From an uncultured Pelagibacteraceae bacterium (GTDB lineage Bacteria > Pseudomonadota > Alphaproteobacteria > Pelagibacterales > Pelagibacteraceae), in assembly GCA_902541285.1 (NCBI GenBank), contig CACBQD010000003.1, positions 17,455 through 81,454 of the forward strand: 64,000 bases of DNA. The letters run 5' to 3'. Positions 45,885 through 54,247 of the stretch are shown piece after piece. Numbering within the stretch: position 1 is the stretch's first letter; every line of letters starts with the position of its first letter. Below the pieces are notes generated by a model, which made no database searches, had not been told where the DNA came from, and worked only from the letters and a program-made list of their open reading frames with translations. The position numbers were made by a program, and so were the translations under genes.

Positions 45885-46986
45885 TGTTAATCAACAAGAT
45901 TTGCAAAAATCTTTAGGTTACTGTCAGGGTGTAATAGAAAAAAGAAGCACTTTACCTATTCTCTCAAACATTTTGATAGAAGCAGCAAATTCAAAATTAA
46001 AAATTACAGCAACAGATTTAGATTTAATATTTGTAAATGAAATTTCAAATATTAAAATTTTTGATGAAGGCAAAACAACTACTTCTTCATCAATTATGTT
46101 TGATATTGTAAGAAAAATACCCTCTGGTAGTCAGATAAATTTTGAAAACTCTGGAGAAAGTAAATTACAATTAGAATCAAATAAATCTCTATTCAATTTA
46201 AATTCAATTAATGCATCTGAATTTCCAATTACAGATGAAAATTTCAATGAAAATGAATTTACTATAAATTCAAAAGATTTATTAAAACTTTTAAACAAAT
46301 GTAAATTTTCGATTTCAAATGATGAAACAAGGCATTATCTTAGTGGTATTTTTCTCCATCAGACTCAAACAGATGATAAGAATTTTTTAACTGCAGCCGC
46401 AACAGATAGCCATAGAATGTCTATCTCAAAAATAAGGCTAAAAAATAAAATTGAATTTGAACCAATAATACTTCCAAAAAAAACTATATTTCAATTATGT
46501 TCTCTTCTAGAAGATTATGATGGTGAGGTTAAAGTCTCAAATATTAAATCCAAAATTAAATTTGAACTTAATAATAGTATTTTAATATCAAAATTAATCG
46601 ACGGAAAATTCCCTAATTATATTCAAGTTATCCCTAGAGAGAATCAAAAAAAACTTGAAATAGATCTAAAATCTTTTCTAAATTCCGTCGATAGAGTAGC
46701 ATCAGTTTCTCTAGATAAAAAAGATGGTGTAAAATTTAATTTGACTAAAGATAATTTAGATTTATCTGTTAATAACACCAACAGTGGTGATGGTAAAGAA
46801 AGCCTATCTGTAAAATTTGAGACAGATTTAGATATAAGTTTTAACTCTAGATATTTGCTTGATATAGCATCCCAACTAAATGGTGATAATATTGAAATAT
46901 ATTTGAAAGATACTGGATCTCCTGCGTTAATAAAAGATCCTGCAGACTTTGACAGTATTTATGTTGTAATGCCTATGAAAGGTTAG
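45874..46986 (+). CDS. dnaN: DNA polymerase III beta subunit (sliding clamp)
   Basis: Processivity clamp of the replicative polymerase, 370 residues in three repeated clamp domains. The start MKFSVNQQDLQKSLGYCQGVIEKR, the LPILSNILIEA strand and the C-terminal DFDSIYVVMPMKG are typical family landmarks. It overlaps dnaA by 11 nt, and the dnaA-dnaN pair is near-universal. recF does not follow; the next gene is the convergent plsC (4-nt overlap). Confidence 0.98.
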   Translation: MKFSVNQQDLQKSLGYCQGVIEKRSTLPILSNILIEAANSKLKITATDLDLIFVNEISNIKIFDEGKTTTSSSIMFDIVRKIPSGSQINFENSGESKLQLESNKSLFNLNSINASEFPITDENFNENEFTINSKDLLKLLNKCKFSISNDETRHYLSGIFLHQTQTDDKNFLTAAATDSHRMSISKIRLKNKIEFEPIILPKKTIFQLCSLLEDYDGEVKVSNIKSKIKFELNNSILISKLIDGKFPNYIQVIPRENQKKLEIDLKSFLNSVDRVASVSLDKKDGVKFNLTKDNLDLSVNNTNSGDGKESLSVKFETDLDISFNSRYLLDIASQLNGDNIEIYLKDTGSPALIKDPADFDSIYVVMPMKG

Positions 46987-47681
46987 TTAGCAAGACCAAG
47001 CTCGGAATAAATTTCTTTTTGCAATAATTTTACAAATTCTGTTTCTTCGATACCTGTATTAATTGGTTTTAAAATAGAAATAGTAATCGTTTTATTGGGT
47101 TTCATCTTTCCAGATTTTGGCCATACTCTTCCAGAGTCAATAGCGACGGGTTGACATTTTACATTTAATTCTCTGTAAATTCTTCCAACTCCCTTTTTAA
47201 AAGGAATAATTTCATCTGGTAGAACTCGAGTAGCTTGTGGAAAAATTATTATAGGTCTTTTTGTTTTTTCCATAACTTCTTTAATTTTTTCAGTAAAATT
47301 AAGGTTTTCTCTAGAAACTTTATTTCTATTCACAGAAATAGAATCTATCTTTCTTAAATACCAACCAAATATCGGGATATTTAATAGTTCTTTTTTAAGA
47401 ATAAAAATTGGTGAATTAAATATTGTTTGTAAAAAAAAAGTTTCAAACATCGATTGATGAGAGCATGCAATAAAGAAATTTTCGTTATTAATTATGTTTT
47501 CTTGACCTTTTATTACTATGCTGGTTGAGTAAAAAATTTTTAAACAGAATGAGGACCAGTATCCAAAAAGTTTACCTCCAAAAAGAGTGATTTTCTTAGG
47601 TAGTAATAAAGATGGAAGAAAAATAATACATATTAAAATTAATCCAGAAAAAAATATACTTTTAAAGAGGATATTTCTCAT
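46983..47681 (-). CDS. plsC: 1-acyl-sn-glycerol-3-phosphate acyltransferase
   Basis: Inner-membrane enzyme making phosphatidic acid. An N-terminal hydrophobic stretch (FFSGLILICIIFLPSLLLP) precedes the acyltransferase motifs: CSHQSMFETFF (H-x4-E, the alphaproteobacterial form of H-x4-D), SISVNRNKVSRE and IIFPQATRVLPDE. Length 232. It is the last gene of the leftward argH-lptM-lysA run, 13 nt after lysA, and overlaps dnaN tail to tail. Confidence 0.93.
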   Translation of the reverse strand: MRNILFKSIFFSGLILICIIFLPSLLLPKKITLFGGKLFGYWSSFCLKIFYSTSIVIKGQENIINNENFFIACSHQSMFETFFLQTIFNSPIFILKKELLNIPIFGWYLRKIDSISVNRNKVSRENLNFTEKIKEVMEKTKRPIIIFPQATRVLPDEIIPFKKGVGRIYRELNVKCQPVAIDSGRVWPKSGKMKPNKTITISILKPINTGIEETEFVKLLQKEIYSELGLAN

Positions 47682-47694
47682 TATAAGTTTTAGG

Positions 47695-48909
47695 TTAGAT
47701 AATATCTGTTATTTTTTGTCTTTTTCTTATAATCTTTACTTTATTTCCTTTAATCAAAATTTCAGCAGGCCTTAATCTAAGATTATAATTAGATGATAAT
47801 GAATAACCATAGGCACCTGTATCGCAAATAATCATAATATCATTTTCTTTTATATTCTGAAATTTCCTTTCTGTTAAAAATTTATCAGTTGTTTCACATA
47901 CTGGGCCTACAAATTCTAATATTTTCTTTGATCTTGACATATTTCTTAGGGATGGAATTATCCTATGTTTTGCATTATACAAAGCTGGTCTTATCAAATC
48001 ATTCATTGCCGAATCCAATATTACAAATGTTTTTGTTTTGTTATGTTTTAAATAAATTACTTTAGATGCAAGTACACCAACATTTCCAATTATAGATCTT
48101 CCAGGTTCAAAAATTATTTTACAATTGTATTTATTTTTAAATTTAATTATTGATTTATTATATTTTGTATAATTAAGTTTTTTCATTTTATGATCATAGT
48201 TTATCCCCATCCCACCACCTAAATCAATGATCTCAAATTTATAATCTAAATTTTTTAAAAGTTTATCAAGAACATTTAGCATTTTTTCGTAGGGTTTGTG
48301 GTTTAAGATTTGACTACCAATATGAACGCTTAAGCATTTAATATTTATAAATTTTGATTGTTTCATCAAATTAATAATTTTTACAAAAGTCTTTTTATCT
48401 ACACCAAATTTATTTTCACTTTTACCAGTTGAAATTTGTTTCAATGTTTCAGCATCTGTATCTGGATTTAATCTTAGTCCTATATCAACAACTTTATTTA
48501 GTTTTTTTGCAGCCGCTTCAATCGCCAAAACTTCACTCAATGACTCAGAATTTATTAATAATATTTTTTGCTTAATTGCGTACTCAATTTCATCTCTTGT
48601 TTTACCAACTCCAGAGAAAACTATCTTATTTTTATCAATACCAGCCTTAAGTGATGCATATAATTCTCCTTTTGAAACCACATCTGCCCCAAGGCCAAGT
48701 TTTTTTATTTCTTTTAATAATGAAATATTAGAATTAGATTTCACAGAAAAACAAATTAAAGGTTTAATTTCCTCAAAAGCTTTTTTAAAATTCTCTACAT
48801 TTTCTCTTAAATTTTTATAAGAGTAGCAGTATAGAGGTGTATTAAATTTTTTTGTCAGACTCTCAACGTTTTTTCCTTCAATAAAAAATTTATTGTTTAT
48901 ATATCTCAT
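47695..48909 (-). CDS. lysA: Diaminopimelate decarboxylase
   Basis: PLP enzyme for the last step of lysine synthesis. The PLP lysine is in ICFSVKSNSNISLL (about residue 57). HIGSQI, the glycine-rich IDLGGGMGINY and the FEPGRSIIGNVG segment bind the cofactor; FVGPVCETTDKF holds the catalytic Cys of the partner subunit. The 404-residue length is standard. ATG overlaps the stop of the LptM-like gene by 4 nt. Confidence 0.97.
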   Translation of the reverse strand: MRYINNKFFIEGKNVESLTKKFNTPLYCYSYKNLRENVENFKKAFEEIKPLICFSVKSNSNISLLKEIKKLGLGADVVSKGELYASLKAGIDKNKIVFSGVGKTRDEIEYAIKQKILLINSESLSEVLAIEAAAKKLNKVVDIGLRLNPDTDAETLKQISTGKSENKFGVDKKTFVKIINLMKQSKFINIKCLSVHIGSQILNHKPYEKMLNVLDKLLKNLDYKFEIIDLGGGMGINYDHKMKKLNYTKYNKSIIKFKNKYNCKIIFEPGRSIIGNVGVLASKVIYLKHNKTKTFVILDSAMNDLIRPALYNAKHRIIPSLRNMSRSKKILEFVGPVCETTDKFLTERKFQNIKENDIMIICDTGAYGYSLSSNYNLRLRPAEILIKGNKVKIIRKRQKITDII

Positions 48910-49022
48910 AATACTTTTTGAATATTCTTACTTAATTCAGATTTATATTCTGGATCGCCTTTACGTCCACAAGCAACTACAAAATATAAACAAAGTATAA
49001 TAATTAAAATTTTTTTACTCAT
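48906..49022 (-). CDS. lptM: LptM (YifL)-like small lipoprotein (38 aa)
   Basis: A 38-residue gene between argH and lysA. The N-terminus SKKILIIILCLYFVVAC is a signal peptide with a lipobox-like end; mature sequence begins CGRKGDPEY, the conserved short motif of these lipoproteins. The argH-lptM-lysA order is typical of alphaproteobacteria. In E. coli, LptM stabilises the LptD outer-membrane LPS translocon. Both ends overlap neighbours (8 nt with argH, 4 nt with lysA), which supports a real gene. The tail after the motif (YKSELSKNIQKVL) is very short. Confidence 0.85.
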   Translation of the reverse strand: MSKKILIIILCLYFVVACGRKGDPEYKSELSKNIQKVL

Positions 49023-50403
49023 TTTTTGCTTTTTTTATCATTTTCTTAACGTTCTCAAAAGAAGTTCCGCCATAAGATTTTTTTGAATTAATTGAATTTT
49101 CCAGATTTAGTATTTTATAAACATTTAATGTAAGTTTTGGCTCAATTTGATTTATTTCTTTCAATTCTAGTTCGTGAAGTTTTTTGTTTTTTTTTTCAGC
49201 TAGATTAATTATTTTTGCTGTTTGTATGTATGCCTTTCTAAATGGATATCCAAGTTCTCTTACAATGTAATCAGATAAATCTGTAGCTGTAATAAATCCT
49301 TTTTCCGCAAGGGATAGCATACTTTTTTTATTTATTATTAAATTTTTTAATACATCATTCAATAATGATAGCGATATTTTTAATTGATCATTTATTTTAA
49401 AAACAATTTCTTTGTCATCCTGTAAATCTTTAAAGTATGATAAGGGCAAACCTTTTAATATTGAAATCATAGAATTCATATTTCCAATAAATATTCCAGT
49501 TTTACCTCTCAAATATTCCAATGGATCAGGATTCTTTTTTTGTGGCATTATAGAAGAACCGGTTACTAATTTATCATTTAAAGTTATCAAGTTAAATGCA
49601 TCAGAATTCCAAATTATGAGTTCTTCAGCAATTCTAGAAATGTGTAAAGAACAAGCTAGAGAAGAATACAAAAAGTCTAATACAAAATCTCTATCAGATA
49701 CAGTATCTACAGAATTGTTTGTTGGTTTTTTAAATTTAAGTTTTTTTGTGGTGTAATTTCTGTCAATCTTAAAAGAAGTGCCAGATAAAGCCCCTACGCC
49801 TAAAGGATTTTCATCTAAAAACTCTAAATTATTCTTAAATTTTTTCTTATCTCTCTTAAACATTTCAACATATGCTAGTAAATAATGTGCTAAAGATAAT
49901 GGTTGTGCATTTTTTAAATGTGTAAATCCTGGCATAATTGTTCTGATATTTTTTTGTGCAAGATTTAGAATATTTGAATTTGTATTATCTAATAAGATTA
50001 TTATTTTTTTTGTTGCTTCTTTTAACCATAATTTTAGGTCGGTAATTACCTGATCATTTCTAGATCTAGCAGTATGAACATATCCAGCATCATCACCAAT
50101 CAGTTCAAATAATCTGTTTTCTATATTCATATGAATATCCTCTAAATCATAATCAAAATTGAATTTTTTTTTTACAATTTCATTTTTAATTCTTTTTAAT
50201 CCCCAGATTATTTTATTCTTTATTCTGAAATTTATAATTTTCTGTTTGTGAAGCATTTCGACATGGGCAATTGATCCTTCGATATCTTCTTTAAATAGTC
50301 TTTTATCTACCGGTAATGAACCACCAACTTTTTTAAATAAAGTTGTGGCATTTTTCTTAATTCTTGTACCCCAAATTGGTTTATTGTTTTTATTTTTACT
50401 CAT
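49015..50403 (-). CDS. argH: Argininosuccinate lyase
   Basis: Last step of arginine synthesis, splitting argininosuccinate to arginine and fumarate. The superfamily signature GSSIMPQKKNPDPLEYLRGKTG lies near residue 280, and GDDAGYVHTARSRNDQV and GFTHLKNAQPLSLAHYLLAY are conserved substrate segments. I set the start at ATG 50403 (SKNKNNKPIWGTR, 462 residues); an in-frame TTG at 50412 is less likely. Only 19 bp separate it from the tlpA start. Confidence 0.97.
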   Translation of the reverse strand: MSKNKNNKPIWGTRIKKNATTLFKKVGGSLPVDKRLFKEDIEGSIAHVEMLHKQKIINFRIKNKIIWGLKRIKNEIVKKKFNFDYDLEDIHMNIENRLFELIGDDAGYVHTARSRNDQVITDLKLWLKEATKKIIILLDNTNSNILNLAQKNIRTIMPGFTHLKNAQPLSLAHYLLAYVEMFKRDKKKFKNNLEFLDENPLGVGALSGTSFKIDRNYTTKKLKFKKPTNNSVDTVSDRDFVLDFLYSSLACSLHISRIAEELIIWNSDAFNLITLNDKLVTGSSIMPQKKNPDPLEYLRGKTGIFIGNMNSMISILKGLPLSYFKDLQDDKEIVFKINDQLKISLSLLNDVLKNLIINKKSMLSLAEKGFITATDLSDYIVRELGYPFRKAYIQTAKIINLAEKKNKKLHELELKEINQIEPKLTLNVYKILNLENSINSKKSYGGTSFENVKKMIKKAKNE

Positions 50404-50422
50404 GTTATTCAATTACAAATTT

Positions 50423-50953
50423 ATGAAATTTATATTTATATCCATTAAAATAATATTTCTTTACTTCATATCATTTAGCTCTTCATATTCAATAGAAGCG
50501 CCAAATATAAAAAATCTAATAATTTATGAGGAAAAACAAAAAATTAAGTTTTTTGACTTTTTAAATGAGGCTGGAAATAAAGTTAATTTGAAAGATTTTA
50601 AATCCGAATTAATTATTCTGAATTTTTGGGCAACATGGTGCGCTCCTTGTAGAGAGGAAATGCCATCTTTAAGTAATCTTCAAAAACTTAAAGATGAAAA
50701 AAAATTAAAGATTATCCCAATAAATATAGGTGGAGAAAATATTAGTAAATCTAAGAAGTTTTTTGATGAACTGCTCATAGAAGAATTACAAGTTTTTGTT
50801 GGTGATGGTGCTGGAATTGCAAAAAATTTAAAATTAAGAGGAATACCCACAACAATATTCATTGATAAAGATGGTTATGAGTTTGCAAGAATTGTTGGCT
50901 CAATAGATTTTAACAGTCATGAATTTTTAAATTGGTTAAATGAATTAAATTAG
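50423..50953 (+). CDS. tlpA: TlpA-family periplasmic thioredoxin-like protein
   Basis: A membrane-anchored or secreted disulfide reductase, 176 residues. ATG 50423 starts a signal segment (KFIFISIKIIFLYFISFSSSYS); the frame extends upstream to 50345 but would overlap argH extensively and is rejected. The thioredoxin fold shows ILNFWATWCAPCREEMPSL with the WCxxC active site, and the cis-Pro segment RGIPTTIFIDKDG. In alphaproteobacteria tlpA next to argH is typical, with a role in cytochrome oxidase assembly. Confidence 0.92.
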   Translation: MKFIFISIKIIFLYFISFSSSYSIEAPNIKNLIIYEEKQKIKFFDFLNEAGNKVNLKDFKSELIILNFWATWCAPCREEMPSLSNLQKLKDEKKLKIIPINIGGENISKSKKFFDELLIEELQVFVGDGAGIAKNLKLRGIPTTIFIDKDGYEFARIVGSIDFNSHEFLNWLNELN

Positions 50954-51150
50954 TTTTTATAAAAGTAAGCTAACGCTACGAGCACAATTATAGCAACAAA
51001 TTGTAGTAATACTCTAAGCTGCATTAACTTGTTAGATGTTTTTTTATCTCCGTCTCCTTTAAAAAGAGTTCTAATACCAAGAATTAAGACTACAGCTACA
51101 GCTGCAAGTAAAACAATCGCTACAATTTTGACAAATATTTCAGAAATCAT
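50950..51150 (-). CDS. Twin-transmembrane HIG1-domain protein
   Basis: A 66-residue protein with two transmembrane helices joined by a short basic loop (GDGDKKTSNKLMQLRVLLQFVAI), the alphaproteobacterial twin-transmembrane/HIG1-like pattern with the conserved N-x-LM-x-LRVLLQ motif. Mitochondrial HIG1 proteins assist cytochrome oxidase and respiratory supercomplexes; a similar bacterial role is inference, though adjacent tlpA is also oxidase-related. It overlaps tlpA tail to tail by 4 nt. Confidence 0.85.
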   Translation of the reverse strand: MISEIFVKIVAIVLLAAVAVVLILGIRTLFKGDGDKKTSNKLMQLRVLLQFVAIIVLVALAYFYKN

Positions 51151-51199
51151 GCTTTGATTTTAGTTTCTTTTTAAAATAAAAAAACATAATTACTTATCT

Positions 51200-51856
51200 A
51201 TGACATTTTGCCTTGAATCAACAATTATAAAACCTGAAAATGGGTCCGGTATCAAAAATGCAGTAATTTTACTTCATGGATATGGTGGAGATGGAAAAGA
51301 TATAAGCATGTTAACTCTGAATTGGAAAAGGTTTTTAACTAATACAGTATTCTTATGTCCGAATGGACATGAACCATGTAAAATTAATCCAATTGGTTAT
51401 CAATGGTTTGATTTAGAAACAAATGATAAAAATTATATTTTAAATGAAGTAAAAAAAGCTGAAAATAAATTAAGAAAATACATTGATGAAGTTAAAGCAG
51501 AATACAATTTGGAAAATTCAAACATATGTTTATCTGGATTTAGTCAGGGTTGCATGATGTCAATAAATTTGGGCTTAACTTCTAAAGATCCCTTTAGTTG
51601 TATTGTTGGATTTTCTGGAAAGATTATAGATAAAGAGGATCTTAGTTTAAGATTAATTTCTAAAACAAAAACTTTATTAATTCATGGTGAAAAAGATGAA
51701 ATAGTTCCACCCTACAATTTATTAGAAGCAAAAGATTTTTTTACACGCAATAATATTAGTATAGAAACCTTAATGATCAAAGACTGCGACCATCATATAC
51801 CAATAGAAGCTTCAAGTAATGCATTAAAATTTATCAAAAATAATTTTGATATTTAA
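51200..51856 (+). CDS. Phospholipase/carboxylesterase family alpha/beta hydrolase
   Basis: A 218-residue serine hydrolase of the COG0400 type. NAVILLHGYGGDGKDI holds the oxyanion HG, the nucleophile elbow is LSGFSQGCMMSINLGL (GFSQG), the acid is in LLIHGEKDEIVPPYN and the His in KDCDHHIPIEAS. There is no signal peptide, so it acts in the cytoplasm on short esters or lysophospholipids. It diverges from the HIG1 gene across 49 bp; the next gene encodes an HNH nuclease. Confidence 0.9.
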   Translation: MTFCLESTIIKPENGSGIKNAVILLHGYGGDGKDISMLTLNWKRFLTNTVFLCPNGHEPCKINPIGYQWFDLETNDKNYILNEVKKAENKLRKYIDEVKAEYNLENSNICLSGFSQGCMMSINLGLTSKDPFSCIVGFSGKIIDKEDLSLRLISKTKTLLIHGEKDEIVPPYNLLEAKDFFTRNNISIETLMIKDCDHHIPIEASSNALKFIKNNFDI

Positions 51857-51914
51857 AGAGAATTAACTTTTTTGATACATTGATTAATAATAATATATAA
51901 TATATTAAATAATT

Positions 51915-52487
51915 ATGACTCTGATGATCAATGAAAACCTTTCACTCGAAAAATGTCCAGCTCTAGTTCTTAACGCAGATTATAGACCATTAAGTTATTA
52001 TCCTTTATCATTATGGTCATGGCAAGACGCTATTAAATCTGTATTTTTAGATAGAGTCTCAATTGTAAGTCATTATGATAGAATGATTAGAAGCCCATCA
52101 TTCTCTATGCAGTTACCGAGTGTTATTGCATTAAAATCTTTTATAAAGCCTCGTTCAAATCCAAATTTCACAAGGTTTAACGTTTTCTTAAGGGATAAGT
52201 TCAGTTGTCAATATTGTGGAAGTAATGATGAACTAACTTTTGACCATCTTCTTCCAAGATCAAAAGGAGGCAAAACAGATTGGGAAAATGTTGTTACCGC
52301 CTGTTCAGCATGTAATGTAAAAAAAGGTGGAAGATTGCTAAAAAATTCAGGAATGAGATTAAATCAATGGCCTTTTCAACCAACAACAGAAGATCTTCAT
52401 AGAAATGGGAAGAATTTTCCTCCTAATTTTCTACACAGTAGTTGGATGGATTATTTATATTGGGATGTGGAATTAGATCCTAGTTAA
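51915..52487 (+). CDS. HNH endonuclease
   Basis: A 190-residue protein: an N-terminal region beginning CPALVLNADYRPLSYYPLS, then an HNH domain DKFSCQYCGSNDELTFDHLLPRSKGGKTDWENVVTACSACNVKKG with two zinc-binding CxxC pairs and the catalytic DH. This subtype is a conserved housekeeping-like protein in alphaproteobacteria rather than a mobile homing nuclease; its biological role is not established. It ends with a 4-nt overlap with the leftward coq7 gene. Confidence 0.9.
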   Translation: MTLMINENLSLEKCPALVLNADYRPLSYYPLSLWSWQDAIKSVFLDRVSIVSHYDRMIRSPSFSMQLPSVIALKSFIKPRSNPNFTRFNVFLRDKFSCQYCGSNDELTFDHLLPRSKGGKTDWENVVTACSACNVKKGGRLLKNSGMRLNQWPFQPTTEDLHRNGKNFPPNFLHSSWMDYLYWDVELDPS

Positions 52488-53017
52488 ATTTTTTCAGATA
52501 TATTTATAGCAATTTTTGAGCCCGTTTTAATAATTTTATCCATTATTGAATATAACCCTTTTTTTGTTGCTCCGTGTTCATATGCAATATCTTTATGTTC
52601 TAACTCATCAGCTCTAAATTTTTTAATTTTTTCTCTAAGTTTTTTCTCATCATCTTCTAACTGATTTATTTGGTTTTGGTAATGTTTATCAATTACTTCC
52701 TCAACAGAAGCTGTACACAACATTGCTGCCTTTTTTCCTAATATTGTTGAGCCAAAACCTAAACCTACTCCTAATAGATCCCATAGTGGTAAAAATTTAG
52801 TTGGTTTTATATTTCTTTCTCTGATTTCATTTTCAAAAAAATCACTATGTTCTTGCTCATGTTCTCTCATTTCTTCTACTAATTTTAATAGTTCAGGATC
52901 CTTTTTAAAAGTTTTAAGTGCTAAAAGTTGACCTTCATATATTTTAATTGCTCCTCTTTCTCCGGCGTGATCAACTCTAATAAACTCTTCTAATTTTTTC
53001 TTACTAGTCTTTTTCAT
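52484..53017 (-). CDS. coq7: Demethoxyubiquinone hydroxylase (COQ7)
   Basis: Di-iron monooxygenase for the penultimate hydroxylation in ubiquinone synthesis. Ligands are visible: RVDHAGERGAIKIYEGQ (first Glu), EMREHEQEHSDFF (ExxH), CTASVEEVIDKHY and RADELEHKDIAYEHGA (second ExxH). Start at ATG 53017 gives 177 residues; a TTG two codons earlier is possible. It overlaps dsbB by 14 nt. Genes of the dedA-dsbB-coq7 run are commonly clustered in alphaproteobacteria. Confidence 0.95.
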   Translation of the reverse strand: MKKTSKKKLEEFIRVDHAGERGAIKIYEGQLLALKTFKKDPELLKLVEEMREHEQEHSDFFENEIRERNIKPTKFLPLWDLLGVGLGFGSTILGKKAAMLCTASVEEVIDKHYQNQINQLEDDEKKLREKIKKFRADELEHKDIAYEHGATKKGLYSIMDKIIKTGSKIAINISEKI

Positions 53018-53477
53018 ATACAAGAGCTCTTAGCGAAAATAGTACAATTAGTAAAGATGTAAAAAAATTTAATCCTGATAAGGAGATGCCTAAAATAGTG
53101 AACTCTACATCTTTACAATTTTTAACCATTCCAAGACTTTCGATTATTTTTTCTTTGTCCGTGATATCTATATTTGTGTTTGTACAACCAGCATATTCAT
53201 CAAAAATGCCATTTTCTATACCAAAATGATATCCTGCAAGAACAGTGCTTAGTGTAAATGTAATGATTAAAGCAATTAATATTCTATCAGATTTAAAATA
53301 GTTATATCCCAAAAAACAAATGAAGATCGCTACTAAAAAAGGAATTCTTTGATAAATACATAATTTACATGGCAAATACCCCAAAACTTTTTCTATATAG
53401 ATCGCAGATAATATGGCAATAATTGAGTATATAAAAATTAATAAATAAATATTTTTTCTTTTTAAAATAAAATTCAT
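53004..53477 (-). CDS. Disulfide bond formation protein DsbB
   Basis: A 157-residue four-helix inner-membrane protein that re-oxidises DsbA-type oxidases using quinone. The first cysteine pair is LPCKLCIYQRIPF at the end of helix 1-2, and the second, non-adjacent pair lies in YAGCTNTNID to VKNCKDVEF. The Arg after the CxxC (YQR) is the quinone-binding residue in the family. No DsbA gene is in the window. Confidence 0.92.
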   Translation of the reverse strand: MNFILKRKNIYLLIFIYSIIAILSAIYIEKVLGYLPCKLCIYQRIPFLVAIFICFLGYNYFKSDRILIALIITFTLSTVLAGYHFGIENGIFDEYAGCTNTNIDITDKEKIIESLGMVKNCKDVEFTILGISLSGLNFFTSLLIVLFSLRALVYEKD

Positions 53478-53478
53478 T

Positions 53479-54087
53479 TTAGTTCATAAAGTTTTGTAAA
53501 AATTTATAAATTAAAAAAGCAAAAACTATTAACACAATTGAGATTACAATTGAAAATTTAAGCAGTTTTTTTTCAATTATTGTTTTCATAGCTGGACCAA
53601 AATTTCCAACCAAGAAAGCTATTATAAAAAATCTAGATCCTCTTGTTAATAAGGAGACAATTATAAAATAGATAATATTAAATTGAACAAACCCACTAGT
53701 TATTGTGAGTAATTTAAATGGGATGGGTGTAAAACCTGCTATAGCTAGCAACGTTGCCCATGCAAAAACCCCTCCATCTGATGAAATTTTATCTTTTAAA
53801 AATGAAGTATTATCTACACCGTAAAGCTCAAATATTTTAATTCCAATTTCATTGAAAAAAACATATCCTATGAAATATCCCAAACATGCACCTAAGACAG
53901 ATCCTGTCGTAGCAATAATTGCTATCTTCATCCATTTTTGTCTGTCGGCAATAGTCATTGGAATAATAAGGACATCTGGTGGAATAGGAAATATGAAACT
54001 CTCAATAAAAGATATAAACCCTAAAATTTTTTTTGAATTTTTATGTCCTGCAAGTTTAATTGTTTTATTAAATAGTTCCTTAAACAT
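53479..54087 (-). CDS. DedA/YqaA-family membrane protein
   Basis: A 202-residue protein with four to five transmembrane segments. Family features: FIESFIFPIPPDVLIIPM, ATTGSVLGACLGYFIGY and the conserved GFTPIPFKLLTITSGFVQFN with the re-entrant loop PxPFK and a downstream RGSRF. DedA-type proteins include lipid carrier flippases. Specific substrate unknown. It starts 65 bp from the divergent tRNA-Leu and is followed after 1 nt by dsbB. Confidence 0.88.
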   Translation of the reverse strand: MFKELFNKTIKLAGHKNSKKILGFISFIESFIFPIPPDVLIIPMTIADRQKWMKIAIIATTGSVLGACLGYFIGYVFFNEIGIKIFELYGVDNTSFLKDKISSDGGVFAWATLLAIAGFTPIPFKLLTITSGFVQFNIIYFIIVSLLTRGSRFFIIAFLVGNFGPAMKTIIEKKLLKFSIVISIVLIVFAFLIYKFLQNFMN

Positions 54088-54152
54088 ATTTTCTTTTAAT
54101 ATAAATAGTGTTTTAATACTATTATTTATATTCTATGAAACTTAAAATAAAT

Positions 54153-54239
54153 GGGCGAATGGCGGAACTGGTAGACGCGTTGGACTCAAAATCCAATAGT
54201 AGCAATACTGTGAGAGTTCGATTCTCTCTTTGCCCACCA
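54153..54239 (+). tRNA. tRNA-Leu (anticodon CAA)
   Basis: An 87-nt tRNA with encoded CCA. Acceptor GGGCGAA pairs with TTTGCCC (one G-U), the D arm contains AACTGGTAGAC, the anticodon stem TTGGA/TCCAA encloses loop CTCAAAA with anticodon CAA at 54187-54189. A long variable arm as in class II tRNAs follows, then the T arm GAGAG-TTCGATT-CTCTC. It reads UUG codons. The 3' CCA ends only 8 nt before the next gene's ATG. Confidence 0.97.
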
Positions 54240-54247
54240 AAAAATAT

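Noticed and set aside
51915..52487. HNH nuclease as part of a mobile element or defence island
   Set aside because: Its flanks are housekeeping genes, there are no repeats or integrase, and the subtype is widely conserved in alphaproteobacteria.
54230..54247. Upstream extension of the acyl-CoA ligase into the tRNA
   Set aside because: The extension is encoded by the tRNA 3' end and acceptor stem; ATG 54248 is the sensible start.
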